Below the pieces are notes generated by a model that was given only the letters and a program-made list of their open reading frames with translations, had not been told where the DNA came from and searched no databases. This document shows, in pieces, positions 46,318-55,107 of a DNA stretch of 64,000 nt. Within the stretch, counting starts at the first letter, position 1; each line of letters begins with the position of its first letter. The stretch is from Microbacterium dextranolyticum (GTDB lineage Bacteria; Actinomycetota; Actinomycetes; Actinomycetales; Microbacteriaceae). The position numbers were made by a program, and so were the translations under genes. The stretch spans positions 310,001 through 374,000 of the forward strand of contig NZ_JAFBBR010000001.1 of the NCBI RefSeq assembly GCF_016907295.1. The letters are read 5' to 3'.

Positions 46318-47424
46318 TCAGCCGCGGATCGCCTCGCCGAGCTTCACGCGGGCGCCCATCCGCAGGATCGAGTTCTCGTAGATCTTCGCTCCGCCGAGGA
46401 TCGCCAGCACGCAGGTGACGAGCAGGATCGCGAGCGAGACGAGCGGCTCCCACCACTGCGCCTGGCCGAGGAACAGACGCGTCGGCATTCCGACGGGCGC
46501 CGAGAACGGTACGTACGACATGACCGTCAGCACCGTCGGGTTGTTCCAGAAGAAGATCACCAGGAAGTACGGCGCGAGGATCAGGAACATCAGCGGCGTC
46601 GTGGTGGAGCCGATGTCCTCCTGACGCGAGACCATCGCCGCCGCCGCCGCGAACAGCGACGCGAGCAGCACGAACCCGAACAGGAAGAAGATCGCGAACC
46701 ACGCGATCGGCCCTCCGACACCCTGCAGGAAGGCCGTCTGGCCGGTGACGGTGAGGCCGACGACCGCGATCGCGGCCAGCACGAGCACCTGGGCCATGGC
46801 CAGGACCGTGTTGCCGATGACCTTGCCGGCCAGAAGCGCCCGGGCGGGTACGGCCGAGATCAGCAGCTCCACGACCCGGGTCGACTTCTCTTCGACCACG
46901 CTCTGCGCGATCGTCGCTCCGAAGGTCTGCGCGGCGAGCAGGAAGACGATGCCGAACCCGATCGCGGCGATGTAGCCGATCCAGTCGGTGGCGCTCGACG
47001 GGTCGAGGACGACGACGTTCGGCGACTGCGACAGCGACGTCAGCAGCCCGGTGGGGGCATCGGATTCCACGATCACCGAGAACCCGAGCGGCGGGGCGTC
47101 GTCGGCGACGACGGCGGCCTTGACGGTGCCGTCGGCCACGAGGGCTTCGGCGGCGGCGCGGTCGCCCACCGTCGTGAGCTCGAGGTCGGGCACGTTCTGC
47201 ACGTACTGCGCGGCGTCGCTCGTGACGGCGACGGCGGTGGTCGAGGCGTTCTTCGCACTGAAACCGGCCCAGATGACGCCGCCGAGGGCGATCGCGAACA
47301 GGATGCCGAACGAGATGAGGAACGCCTTGCTCCGCAGCTTCGAGCCGATCTCACGCTCGGCGACGAGCCACACGCTCTGCGCGAAGCCGGGGGCGGGGGC
47401 GAGGGGGGCGGACTGCGCGGTCAC
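46318..47424 (-). CDS. ABC-2 type exporter permease (NatB-like)
   Basis: This membrane subunit (368 aa) has one N-terminal helix (FLISFGILFAIALGGVIWAG) followed by an extracytoplasmic domain of about 130 residues, then five C-terminal helices. QSVVEEKSTRVVELLISAVP near residues 195-214 is characteristic of NatB/YhaP-type permeases. The GTG at 47424 overlaps the ATPase stop (GTGA). Substrates in this family include Na+, peptides and antibiotics. Confidence 0.87.
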   Translation of the reverse strand: MTAQSAPLAPAPGFAQSVWLVAEREIGSKLRSKAFLISFGILFAIALGGVIWAGFSAKNASTTAVAVTSDAAQYVQNVPDLELTTVGDRAAAEALVADGTVKAAVVADDAPPLGFSVIVESDAPTGLLTSLSQSPNVVVLDPSSATDWIGYIAAIGFGIVFLLAAQTFGATIAQSVVEEKSTRVVELLISAVPARALLAGKVIGNTVLAMAQVLVLAAIAVVGLTVTGQTAFLQGVGGPIAWFAIFFLFGFVLLASLFAAAAAMVSRQEDIGSTTTPLMFLILAPYFLVIFFWNNPTVLTVMSYVPFSAPVGMPTRLFLGQAQWWEPLVSLAILLVTCVLAILGGAKIYENSILRMGARVKLGEAIRG

Positions 47425-48305
47425 TGGATGACCTCCTTGAAGATCTGGGCGAGGGAAGGATGCCGGGGAGCGAAGCTCGCGACGTCGCCGGCGGCCACGG
47501 CGCGGCGCAGCACCCGCTGCGCCGTCGCGTCGGAGTCGGCGTCGAACAGGGCGTAGCCGCCGTCGAACTCGACGACGTCGACGCCGGGCTCGTCGCGCAG
47601 CCAGCCCGCGTCGCCGGAGGAGACGAGCTCGTACCGGTGACCGGCGTGGGCGGCGCGCAGCGCGTCGCGAGAGCCGGATGCCCGGATGGTGCCGCCGGCG
47701 ATGATGACCAGCTCGTCGCACAGACGCTCCACGACATCGAGCTGGTGCGACGAGAACAGCACCGCGGTGCCGCTCGCGGCACGCGACTGCAGCACGGCGG
47801 CGACGACGTCGACGGCGAGCGGGTCGAGGCCCGAGAACGGCTCGTCGAGGATCAGCACCTCGGGGTCGTGCACGAGCGCTGCGGCGATCTGCGCGCGCTG
47901 CTGGTTGCCGAGCGAGAGCGTCTCGATGTTGTCCTGCAGGCGCTCGCCGAGACCGAGTTCGGTGAGCAGCGCCTCGGCGCGCGACGTGGCATCCGCCTTG
48001 TCGAACCCGTGCAGCCGCGCGAGGTACACGATGTGCTCGAGCACGCGCATCTTCGGGTAGAGACCGCGCTCTTCGGGCATGTAGCCGAAGCGGCGGCGGT
48101 CGGCGGAGGTGACGGCGGCGCCGTCCAGGGTGACCGTGCCGGCGTCGCGGGCGAGCACGCCCAGGACGATCCGCATGGTCGTGGTCTTGCCGGCGCCGTT
48201 CCCGCCGACGAAGCCGGTGAGTCGGCCCGGCGCGACGGTGAACCCGACGTCGTCGAGCACTCTCTTCGTGCCGTAGCTCTTGGTGATCCCGCTCAGTTCG
48301 AGCAT
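47421..48305 (-). CDS. ABC exporter ATP-binding protein (NatA-like)
   Basis: The ATPase (294 aa) has Walker A GGNGAGKTTT near residues 34-43, the signature LSLGNQQRAQIAAAL, Walker B VLILDEPFSGLDP, and the switch His in FSSHQ. The C-terminal extension after residue 210 is typical of drug or ion exporters. A GAGGAGGAGGAG track precedes the ATG. It lies 125 bp downstream of a response-regulator gene that may control it. Confidence 0.9.
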   Translation of the reverse strand: MLELSGITKSYGTKRVLDDVGFTVAPGRLTGFVGGNGAGKTTTMRIVLGVLARDAGTVTLDGAAVTSADRRRFGYMPEERGLYPKMRVLEHIVYLARLHGFDKADATSRAEALLTELGLGERLQDNIETLSLGNQQRAQIAAALVHDPEVLILDEPFSGLDPLAVDVVAAVLQSRAASGTAVLFSSHQLDVVERLCDELVIIAGGTIRASGSRDALRAAHAGHRYELVSSGDAGWLRDEPGVDVVEFDGGYALFDADSDATAQRVLRRAVAAGDVASFAPRHPSLAQIFKEVIQ

Positions 48306-48430
48306 GCGCTCCTCCTCCTCGGATGATGCTTCGACGCTACGGGCGAGTGCGGGTGCGGACCTCCCCCGCGGGGTGGGAATCCGCGGTGGAGGCATCCGCC
48401 GTCCGGGGGAGGGCGCGCGGCGGGGATGCC

Positions 48431-49141
48431 TCAGGCGAGTCCGTGCCGATGCGCCCAGACGACGGCCGCCACCCGGTCGCGGGCGCCGAGCTTCTGCAGC
48501 ACGTTCGACACGTGCGTCTTGACGGTCGCCTCGCCGATGTAGAGCGCGGCGGCGATCTCGGCGTTGCTGCGGGCATCGGCGAGAAGGCGCAGCACCTCGC
48601 TCTCGCGCTCGGTGAGGGGGACGACGGGTGCGAGCGCCTCGTCGTCGGGCGCGATCGGTTCCGGCACCTCCGGGGAGGTCCTCGACGGATGCCCGTGTCC
48701 GGTTTCGGTCGCGTGCGCGAAGCGCTCGATCACACGGCGGGTGACCGAGGGGGCGAGCAGCGCGTCGCCGGCGGCCGCGACGCGCACGGCGGTCACGAGG
48801 TCTTCGGGGCCGGCGTTCTTCAGCAGGAAGCCGCTCGCCCCCGCCTCGAGCGCCTGGAAGAGGTAGTCGTCGCGGTCGAACGTCGTCACGACGACGACCG
48901 CGGCGGTGATCTCGGGCGACGCGACGAGTCGGCGGGTGGCCTCGAGTCCGTCCATGTCGGGCATCTGGACGTCCATGCAGATGACGTCCGGCTGCAGGAC
49001 GGATGCCTGCGCGAGCGCCTGCGTGCCGGTGCCGGCCTCGCCGACCACACGGATGTCCGGCTCGGCCTCGAGGATCATCCGGAAACCCGCCCGCATCACG
49101 GCGTGGTCGTCGACCAGGAGGACGCGAAGCTCGTCGGTCAT
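48431..49141 (-). CDS. NarL/FixJ-type response regulator
   Basis: The protein (236 aa) has a receiver domain with phosphoacceptor Asp in DVICMDVQMPDMDG near residue 57 and Lys in GFLLKNA. A C-terminal LuxR helix-turn-helix follows (LTERESEVLRLLADARSNAE, TVKTHVSNVLQKLGARDR). The linker of about 40 residues is Pro/Glu-rich. Its ATG overlaps the kinase stop, so the two form a classical pair. Confidence 0.93.
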   Translation of the reverse strand: MTDELRVLLVDDHAVMRAGFRMILEAEPDIRVVGEAGTGTQALAQASVLQPDVICMDVQMPDMDGLEATRRLVASPEITAAVVVVTTFDRDDYLFQALEAGASGFLLKNAGPEDLVTAVRVAAAGDALLAPSVTRRVIERFAHATETGHGHPSRTSPEVPEPIAPDDEALAPVVPLTERESEVLRLLADARSNAEIAAALYIGEATVKTHVSNVLQKLGARDRVAAVVWAHRHGLA

Positions 49142-50415
49142 GTGCGTGCTCCTTCACGGGTGGGTGCCGCCGACGGCAGCGGGACGCGCAGCCGCACGAG
49201 GAAGCCGCCGCGGGGCCGGGGTCCGGCTTCGAGCGATCCGCCCGAGGCCGCGGCGCGCTCTCGCATGCCGACGAGTCCCAGGCCCGGTCGGCCGACCAGG
49301 TGGGAGCGTCCGGTGTTCGACACCTCGAGTTCGACGGCGTCGGGGGCATAGCGCAGGCGCACGTCGGCCGTCGCCCCCGGCCCGCCGTGCCGGCGGGCGT
49401 TGGTGAGGGCCTCCTGCGCGATCCGGTGCACGTTGACCTGCACGAGCTCTGAGACGGAGACCGGGTCGCCGATGACCGTGAAGGTCGTGGGCAACCCGTT
49501 CGCGGTGGCGTGCGCGACGAGGTCGGGCAGTGCCGACAGGTGCACGGTCGCGTCGGTGGGCGTCTCGGCATCGGGTGTGCGGAGGGTCTCGAGCAGATGG
49601 CGCAGTTCGCCCAGCGCGTCGCGGGCCGACTGCTCGACCGTCTGCAGCGCCTGTCGCGCGGCGACTGGGTTCCGCTCGAGCACGGCGCGGGCCGCGCCGG
49701 CCTGCACGCCCATCGCCGAGACGTGATGGGCGACGACGTCGTGCAGCTCGCGCGCGATGCGCACGCGGTCGAGGGCGACCGCCTGCGCGGCCGTGAGCTC
49801 GCGTTCGCGCTCGAGCTCGCGGGTGCGCTCTTCCAGCACGTCGCGCGCACGGGCCTGCGCCCAGGCCCGCTCGCCGAACAGGTAGGCGCCGCCGAAGAAC
49901 GCCGCATTCACCAGGAACTGCAGCAGCATGTACGCCGCGAAGGGGGAGAAGAGTCCCGCTCGCGAGAGGGACTCGTCGTCGATGCTCACCGCGGCCTGGA
50001 ACGTCGTGGCGACCAGCCACACGAACATGCCGACGATGACGACCAGGCGCACGATCGTGGCGCGACGCCTGTCCGACACCCACGCGCCGACGCTGTACAT
50101 CGCGATGAACAGCGTCACGTTTCCGACATAGATCTCGGGGATCCGGTACGACACCCCGACGAAGAACGCTGCCGCGACGAGTATCAGCACCAGTTCGGGT
50201 GCGCGGCGCCGGTACGCCGTGGGCAGGGTGATCGCCGCCGAGTACACGAGCGCCCACGCGAACGCCGGCTTCTCGGCGCCGTACACACCAGCGACCTGGC
50301 CGAGCCAGGCACTGAGGATCGCACTGACGAGCAGAGCGAGCGCGAGCCAGAGGTCGGCTCGCCGTGCGTCGGCGCCGAGAGGCCTCGTCCACGGGAAGCG
50401 CTGGGCCGGGGTCAT
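49138..50415 (-). CDS. Two-component sensor histidine kinase (HisKA_3 type)
   Basis: The kinase (425 aa) has about five to six N-terminal membrane helices and no large outside domain, so it probably senses within the membrane. The phosphorylated His lies in ARELHDVVAHHVSAMG near residues 220-235, and the ATPase domain has EALTNARRHG and GLGLVGMRER. TAGCGT lies six bases before the ATG. The adjacent regulator and NatAB-like exporter suggest an envelope-stress or detoxification module. Confidence 0.92.
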   Translation of the reverse strand: MTPAQRFPWTRPLGADARRADLWLALALLVSAILSAWLGQVAGVYGAEKPAFAWALVYSAAITLPTAYRRRAPELVLILVAAAFFVGVSYRIPEIYVGNVTLFIAMYSVGAWVSDRRRATIVRLVVIVGMFVWLVATTFQAAVSIDDESLSRAGLFSPFAAYMLLQFLVNAAFFGGAYLFGERAWAQARARDVLEERTRELERERELTAAQAVALDRVRIARELHDVVAHHVSAMGVQAGAARAVLERNPVAARQALQTVEQSARDALGELRHLLETLRTPDAETPTDATVHLSALPDLVAHATANGLPTTFTVIGDPVSVSELVQVNVHRIAQEALTNARRHGGPGATADVRLRYAPDAVELEVSNTGRSHLVGRPGLGLVGMRERAAASGGSLEAGPRPRGGFLVRLRVPLPSAAPTREGART

Positions 50416-50574
50416 CCCTTTACGCTAGACGGCAGAGGATGCCCGAGCCTCCCCCGCAGGACGGAGAAGAGGTCTCCGCCCGCGCTGTCGCGCGCCCGTG
50501 CACTCAGCGAATTGCCAGCAGATCGTCATACGAACTCCACCTGGCTCTCAGTGCATATCTTTACACTCGGTACG

Positions 50575-51969
50575 GTGACGACTGCCTCCACGGTTCGCCG
50601 CGCCACCAGCGCGAGCGGAACAGATTCCCTCGCGTGGCTCCCCACCGGCGCACGACGCCGGGTGGAGCATCTGCTGAGCATGCGCGCCCCGTTGCTGCGC
50701 TTCGCCCTGACCCGCCGCGGTCTCATGATCGGCTTCGCCGTCGTGCACGGCGTGTACCTGCTGGGCCTTCTGCCCACGATCCTCGCCGGTCAGGCTCAGG
50801 GCGATCTGCCGCTCTACCGCCTCTGGGCCGAGCAGGCCCGTCTCGGCTACTGGCCCGTCATCGACATGCCGTGGGTGTACCCCGCCGGCGCCCTCGCCCC
50901 GATCATGGCGGCCATCGCCGCGGGGCCCTTCTACTACCAGCTCGGCTGGTTCGTGCTCATGGTCGGCGCCAACTTCCTGGCGATCATGGCACTCACCGGC
51001 AACCTCCGCCGGCGCTCCGGGTATCTCGCCGCGTGGTTCTGGCTCGCGATCCAGGTGCTGCTCGGCCCGGTGTCGATGCTCCGCCTCGAGGGTTTCTCGG
51101 CGCCGCTCGCCATCGCGGGTCTCGCGCTCCTCGCCCGTCGCCCCGCGGTCGCCGGGGCGCTCATCGCCGCGGCCACGTGGATCAAGGTGTGGCCGGCGGC
51201 CATCGCCGCCGCGGCCGTGACGGTCATGTCGTCGCGTCTGCGCATCATCGGCGGCGGCGTCGTCGTCAGCGTCGTCATCTCGCTCACCGTGCTGTTCTAC
51301 GGCGGCGGGTCGAACCTGTTCAGCTTCGCCACGATCCAGGGCGATCGCGCGCTGCAGCTCGAGGCGCCCGTCGCGACGCCGTGGGTGTGGGCGACCGTCC
51401 TCGGTCTTCCCGGCGCGGAGATCCGCCAGAACTACGTGCTCGCCACGCGTGAGGTCGCCGGTCCCGGCGCCCACATCGCCGGCGACATCGTCGGCATGCT
51501 GATGCCGATCTCGTTCGCCGTCATCATGCTGCTGCTGTGGCGCGCGCGCCGGCTTGCGGTGCGCCAGAACCGCCTCACCTCGACGCTCGAGCTCAAGCTC
51601 GTGCTGAGCGGTAGCTTCGCGCTCACGGCCGCGCTCATCGTCTTCAACAAGGTCGGCTCGCCGCAGTACATGCTGTGGATCGCCCCGATCGTCGCCGTCG
51701 CCCTCGTGGTCGATCGTCAGGCGTGGGCGCGTGCGGCCGGATGGCTGGCGGCGACCTGCTTCCTCACGACGCTCGTCTTCCCGGTGCTGTATGTGCCGCT
51801 CATCAACGGTCAGCCGTTCGCCGCCTCGATCCTGTTGGTGCGCAACGTCATCGTGTGCGGCCTGTTCGTCTGGAGCGTCGTCGCGCTCTGGCGTGCGGGC
51901 AGCGAGAACGTGCGCGAGAGCGACACCGCTCTTGCCGGCGTTCGCGTCCCGGCTCTCGCCCAGGGCTGA
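50575..51969 (+). CDS. Integral membrane glycosyltransferase, GT87/DUF2029-like
   Basis: This polytopic protein (464 aa) has about 10-12 helices. The Asp after the first helix lies in AQGDLPLYRLWAEQARLGYW near residues 75-95, as in GT-C enzymes that use polyprenyl-phosphate sugars. ATWIKVWPAAIAA and FNKVGSPQYMLWIAPI are typical of GT87 mannosyltransferases. The GTG at 50575 has TACACT seven bases upstream. It probably builds an envelope mannan or lipoglycan outside the membrane. Confidence 0.8.
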   Translation: MTTASTVRRATSASGTDSLAWLPTGARRRVEHLLSMRAPLLRFALTRRGLMIGFAVVHGVYLLGLLPTILAGQAQGDLPLYRLWAEQARLGYWPVIDMPWVYPAGALAPIMAAIAAGPFYYQLGWFVLMVGANFLAIMALTGNLRRRSGYLAAWFWLAIQVLLGPVSMLRLEGFSAPLAIAGLALLARRPAVAGALIAAATWIKVWPAAIAAAAVTVMSSRLRIIGGGVVVSVVISLTVLFYGGGSNLFSFATIQGDRALQLEAPVATPWVWATVLGLPGAEIRQNYVLATREVAGPGAHIAGDIVGMLMPISFAVIMLLLWRARRLAVRQNRLTSTLELKLVLSGSFALTAALIVFNKVGSPQYMLWIAPIVAVALVVDRQAWARAAGWLAATCFLTTLVFPVLYVPLINGQPFAASILLVRNVIVCGLFVWSVVALWRAGSENVRESDTALAGVRVPALAQG

Positions 51970-52035
51970 GCCGGGGCGGACCGTCCGGGCAGCCGAGTCG
52001 GCCCCGGGGTCGCCGGCGCCGACCGTCCGCTCCGG

Positions 52036-52872
52036 TCAGAAGATCATCGGCCGATCGTCGTCGTCACCGGCGAGATCGAGGTCGACGGCCACCGGAACGT
52101 GGTCGCTCGGGATCTCGCCCTTGCGCTCGTCGCGGTGGATGGATGCCGCGACGACGGCGTCGGCGAAGGCGTGCGATCCGAGGATGAAGTCGATGCGCAG
52201 ACCCTCGTTCCGAGGAAAACGCAGCTGCTTGTAGTCCCAGTACGTGTACCCGGCCGGCACGAGGGGGCGCACGGTATCGCTGAGGCCGGCGTCGATCAGC
52301 GCCTGGAAGGCCTCGCGCTCGGGCGGTGAGACGTGCGTCGTGACGCCTTCGACGACCGTGGGGTCGCCGTTGTCGGCATCCGTCGGGGCGATGTTGAAGT
52401 CGCCGGTGAGGGCGAGGGCGCGGTCGGGGTCGTTCCGCAGCGTGTCGAGAGTGTAGCCGCGCAGCGCCTCGAGCCAGTCGAGCTTGTAGCGGTAGTGCGG
52501 GTCGTCGAGTCCCCGGCCGTTCGGCACGTACAGGCTCCACAGTTCGACGCCGCTGATGGCCGCGCCGATCGCGCGTGCCTCCTGCGGGGCATCCGGGCCG
52601 TCGTAGCCCTTCGCGAACCCGGGCATGTCGGGAAAGCCGATCTGCAGATCCTCGATCGGCTCACGGCTGGCGATCGCGACGCCGTTCCACTGGTTCAGCC
52701 CGTGCGCCTCGACGGTGTAGCCCGCCTCCTCGAACGGTGCGTACGGGAACTGCTCCGGCTTGCACTTGATCTCCTGCATCAGCAGCACATCGACGTCGTG
52801 GCGCACGGCGAAATCGACGGTGCGGACGACGCGGGCGCGGATCGAGTTGACGTTCCAGGTGGCGATGCGCAT
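52036..52872 (-). CDS. xth: Exodeoxyribonuclease III
   Basis: This AP endonuclease/3'-5' exonuclease for base-excision repair has 278 aa. The active-site Glu is E34 in LMQEIK, followed by SLYVPNGRG, LTGDFNIAP and SDHVPVAVD with the catalytic Asp-His pair. The length and all motifs are normal. Confidence 0.96.
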   Translation of the reverse strand: MRIATWNVNSIRARVVRTVDFAVRHDVDVLLMQEIKCKPEQFPYAPFEEAGYTVEAHGLNQWNGVAIASREPIEDLQIGFPDMPGFAKGYDGPDAPQEARAIGAAISGVELWSLYVPNGRGLDDPHYRYKLDWLEALRGYTLDTLRNDPDRALALTGDFNIAPTDADNGDPTVVEGVTTHVSPPEREAFQALIDAGLSDTVRPLVPAGYTYWDYKQLRFPRNEGLRIDFILGSHAFADAVVAASIHRDERKGEIPSDHVPVAVDLDLAGDDDDRPMIF

Positions 52873-52960
52873 GGCATCCAGCGTATTCGCCCGCGCCGAC
52901 GGTGCCCGCGCGGCGGTCCCGCGCTCCCGCGGTGTTGCGCTACCGCGGTCGGTCGACGAG

Positions 52961-53020
52961 CTCGAGACCGTGCCTGCGCGTCGAGACCGACGATCCGAGT
53001 CACGGTCTCGACGCGGGATC
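52961..53020. repeat. GAGACC/GGTCTC repeat family, copy 1
   Basis: It starts CTCGAGACCGTG, then GCGTCGAGACCGACGATCCG, then GAGTCACGGTCTCGACGCG. The direct and inverted GTCGAGACC units allow hairpins. It is one of four related copies between 52.9 and 55.1 kb, all intergenic. Confidence 0.75.
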
Positions 53021-53138
53021 TCTGTGTCGGTGTACGCACGCGGAGTGGGGAGGGGCGTATCCGGGCGTGGGGATGCCCGGGGTTTCTTCCGGCACGGAGC
53101 CTGTGGCTCGGGCTCGGGCGCCGCGTAGCGTCGGCATC

Positions 53139-53561
53139 ATGTGGCGCAGGACGCGAGGCATCCGGACCGGGCTGGCGGTCGTCGCGTGGTTCGAGCTCAT
53201 CTCCTGCCTGATCGGTGCCGTGCTGGGCGTGTTCTTCGGCGGGGCGGGTGTGCCGGATGCCTGGCTCGATGACACCCCGTTCACCTCGTTCGTCGTGCCC
53301 GGCCTGATCCTCGGAGTCGTCGTCGGCGGAGCGCAGGCGCTCGCGCTGGTCGCGCATCATCGCCGGCTCCGCCTCGCACCAGGTCTGCACGTGGCCGCCG
53401 GGCTCGTGATGATGACCTGGATCTTCGCCGAGATCGCGCTGTTGCAGGTCTGGTCGCCGCTGCAGGGCCTGTACTTCGCGACCGGACTCGTCCAGGTCGC
53501 CCTCGCCGTACTCGCCCTCGGCGCGTGGCCGCGCCCCTTCTTCGCCCGCGATCCGGAGTGA
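53139..53561 (+). CDS. Small membrane protein, 4 helices
   Basis: The protein (140 aa) has four predicted membrane helices (near residues 9-31, 45-70, 80-102 and 108-130) and short loops. I do not recognise a family. TAGCGT lies seven bases before the ATG at 53139, matching the leaderless pattern. It is flanked by GAGACC repeats on both sides. Confidence 0.75.
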   Translation: MWRRTRGIRTGLAVVAWFELISCLIGAVLGVFFGGAGVPDAWLDDTPFTSFVVPGLILGVVVGGAQALALVAHHRRLRLAPGLHVAAGLVMMTWIFAEIALLQVWSPLQGLYFATGLVQVALAVLALGAWPRPFFARDPE

Positions 53562-53628
53562 TCGCGCAGCTCCGGTTCGCCACCGCTCCGATCCGGATGA
53601 CGGGCGGGCCGCCCGCCCTGGCTCGTCA

Positions 53629-53725
53629 CCGAGACCGCGCTTGCGCGTCGAAACCCGGGTTCCGAGTCACGGTCTCGACGTGAGAACGCGGTCTCGAGGT
53701 GAGGCGAGGCGAGGCGAGGCGAGGC
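53629..53725. repeat. GAGACC repeat copy 2 plus GAGGC x5
   Basis: The repeat runs CCGAGACCGCGCTTGCGCGT, then GAGTCACGGTCTCGACGTG and ACGCGGTCTCGAGGT up to 53700. Five perfect GAGGC pentamers follow directly at 53701-53725. Confidence 0.75.
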
Positions 53726-53742
53726 GGAGCCCCGGGCGCTGG

Positions 53743-53770
53743 GTGGCGGATGCCACGCGGCATCCGCCAC
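53743..53770. terminator. Hairpin between convergent genes
   Basis: GTGGCGGATGCC (53743-53754) pairs perfectly with GGCATCCGCCAC (53759-53770) around an ACGC loop. It lies between the convergent membrane-protein genes ending at 53561 and 53795, so it is a likely bidirectional terminator. Confidence 0.65.
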
Positions 53771-53794
53771 AGGGGCATCCGCCCCGCGACGGCG

Positions 53795-54643
53795 TCAGCC
53801 GCCGACGCGCGTGAGGGCCGTGAACACGATCGTGAGCACTGTGCCCGCGAAGGCGAGCGCCGCCGCGGCGATCCCGACCCCGATCCACACCATGGTGGGG
53901 ATTTTGCGACGCAGGCGTCGGTCTTCGCGGGCGACGGTGTTCGTGGCATCCGTGGCCGCCTCGTCGTTCGCGGCGGACGAGCCCTCGAGGGTGAGTGAGG
54001 GCGGCGCGGCGCGCTCGTCGGCATAGAGGTCGGTCTGCGACCACGCCTTCTGTCCCACCGTGGCCCGGATGCGGGCGAAGCGCTGCCAGGTCGCCGGATC
54101 GGCGAGATCGACGCCGCCCGGCCGCAGCACGATGAGCTGGTCATCGCGCACCTCGACGTCGAGGTCGCCGGTCTCATCGATCAGCAGGGCCATGAGATCC
54201 GTCATGAACACGGAGAGCGCGTCACGTTCGTACCCGCGCGGTGCGTACAGGTGGAAGTGTCGGTCGAAGTCGCCCTCGAGCGACAGGCGTCGGTCGCGCG
54301 TCGGGCGCTGCCGTCGCTCGCGTCCGTTGCCGGTCGCATCGATCAGCAGGTGCGGCAGTCGGCGCGGCGGCGTCATGGCAAGGTATTCGATGCGCATGCT
54401 GCGCTCGGGCGTCGCCACCGAGACGGTGCGCGTGATCGTGAGGCGTCCCCTCTGCTCGGTGCGCGAGGCGCTGCGGTCGCCGCCCGTGATGTTGCCCGCT
54501 TCCCAGCCGTCGCCCGACACCTTGTCGCGCACGACGCCGCTGGATGCCTGTTCCCACAGGCCCTCGCCGAGCGCGAGCGGGTCCCCCTCGGCCTCATAGC
54601 GCCATCCGGATGCGGCGGCCAGAGCGGCGATCTGCTCGTTCAT
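53795..54643 (-). CDS. Hypothetical C-terminally anchored membrane protein
   Basis: The protein (282 aa) is soluble for about 245 residues and ends with one membrane helix (KIPTMVWIGVGIAAAALAF). The soluble part has ERSMRIEYLAMTPPRRLPHLLID and HLYAPRGYERDALSVFMTDL; no enzyme motif is evident. Similar tail-anchored proteins of unknown role are common in Microbacteriaceae (from memory). TAGGGT lies six bases before the ATG. The gene borders the heptamer repeat upstream. Confidence 0.75.
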   Translation of the reverse strand: MNEQIAALAAASGWRYEAEGDPLALGEGLWEQASSGVVRDKVSGDGWEAGNITGGDRSASRTEQRGRLTITRTVSVATPERSMRIEYLAMTPPRRLPHLLIDATGNGRERRQRPTRDRRLSLEGDFDRHFHLYAPRGYERDALSVFMTDLMALLIDETGDLDVEVRDDQLIVLRPGGVDLADPATWQRFARIRATVGQKAWSQTDLYADERAAPPSLTLEGSSAANDEAATDATNTVAREDRRLRRKIPTMVWIGVGIAAAALAFAGTVLTIVFTALTRVGG

Positions 54644-54680
54644 GGCCCCACCCTATGGACGCGGCATCCCCTCACACCCA

Positions 54681-54778
54681 CGTGCCACGTGCCGCGTGCC
54701 GCGTGCCGCGTGCCGCGTGCCGCGTGCCGCGTGCCGCGTGCCGCGTGCCGCGTGCCGCGTGCCGCGTGCCGCGTGCCG
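54681..54778. repeat. Heptamer tandem repeat, 14 copies
   Basis: CGTGCCA is followed by 13 perfect copies of CGTGCCG. The unit is not a multiple of three, so all frames stay open and give spurious ORFs of the type ACRVPRA. It lies 38 bp upstream of the start codon of the 53795-54643 gene. Confidence 0.95.
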
Positions 54779-54780
54779 CT

Positions 54781-54868
54781 GGCGCGCCCCCAGCCGTCGA
54801 GACCATGGTTTCGCGTCGAGACCGTGACTCGCACACGCGGTCTCGACGCACGGACACGCTCTCGACGG
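54781..54868. repeat. GAGACC repeat, copy 3
   Basis: GGCGCGCCC opens the unit, followed by CGTCGAGACCATGGTTTCGC, GTCGAGACCGTGACTCG, CACGCGGTCTCGACGCACGG and CTCTCGACGG. It is a near-identical direct repeat of 54949-55032. Confidence 0.85.
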
Positions 54869-54948
54869 GTGGCGCCCGCGGTCGCGACGGAGGGCTGGGG
54901 CCGCACCCCCGGACGCACGCTCAGCAGCCTGGCGGGCGTGTGCCGTCG

Positions 54949-55032
54949 GCGCGCCCGCCATCGAGACCGTGGTTTCGCGTCGAGACCGTGACTCGTACAC
55001 GCGGTCTCGACGCACGGACGCGGTCTCGACGG
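54949..55032. repeat. GAGACC repeat, copy 4
   Basis: The same order of units as copy 3 is present: GGCGCGCCC, TCGAGACCGTGGTTTCGC, GTCGAGACCGTGACTCG, CACGCGGTCTCGACGCACGG, GGTCTCGACGG. An 80-bp unrelated stretch separates the two. I see no gene in 54644-55107. Confidence 0.85.
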
Positions 55033-55107
55033 ATCAGGTCCGCGCCCGAGCCCCGAGCCCGGGCCCAAGACCCGGCCCGGGGACCGGCGCGGAATGCCCG
55101 CGCCGGG

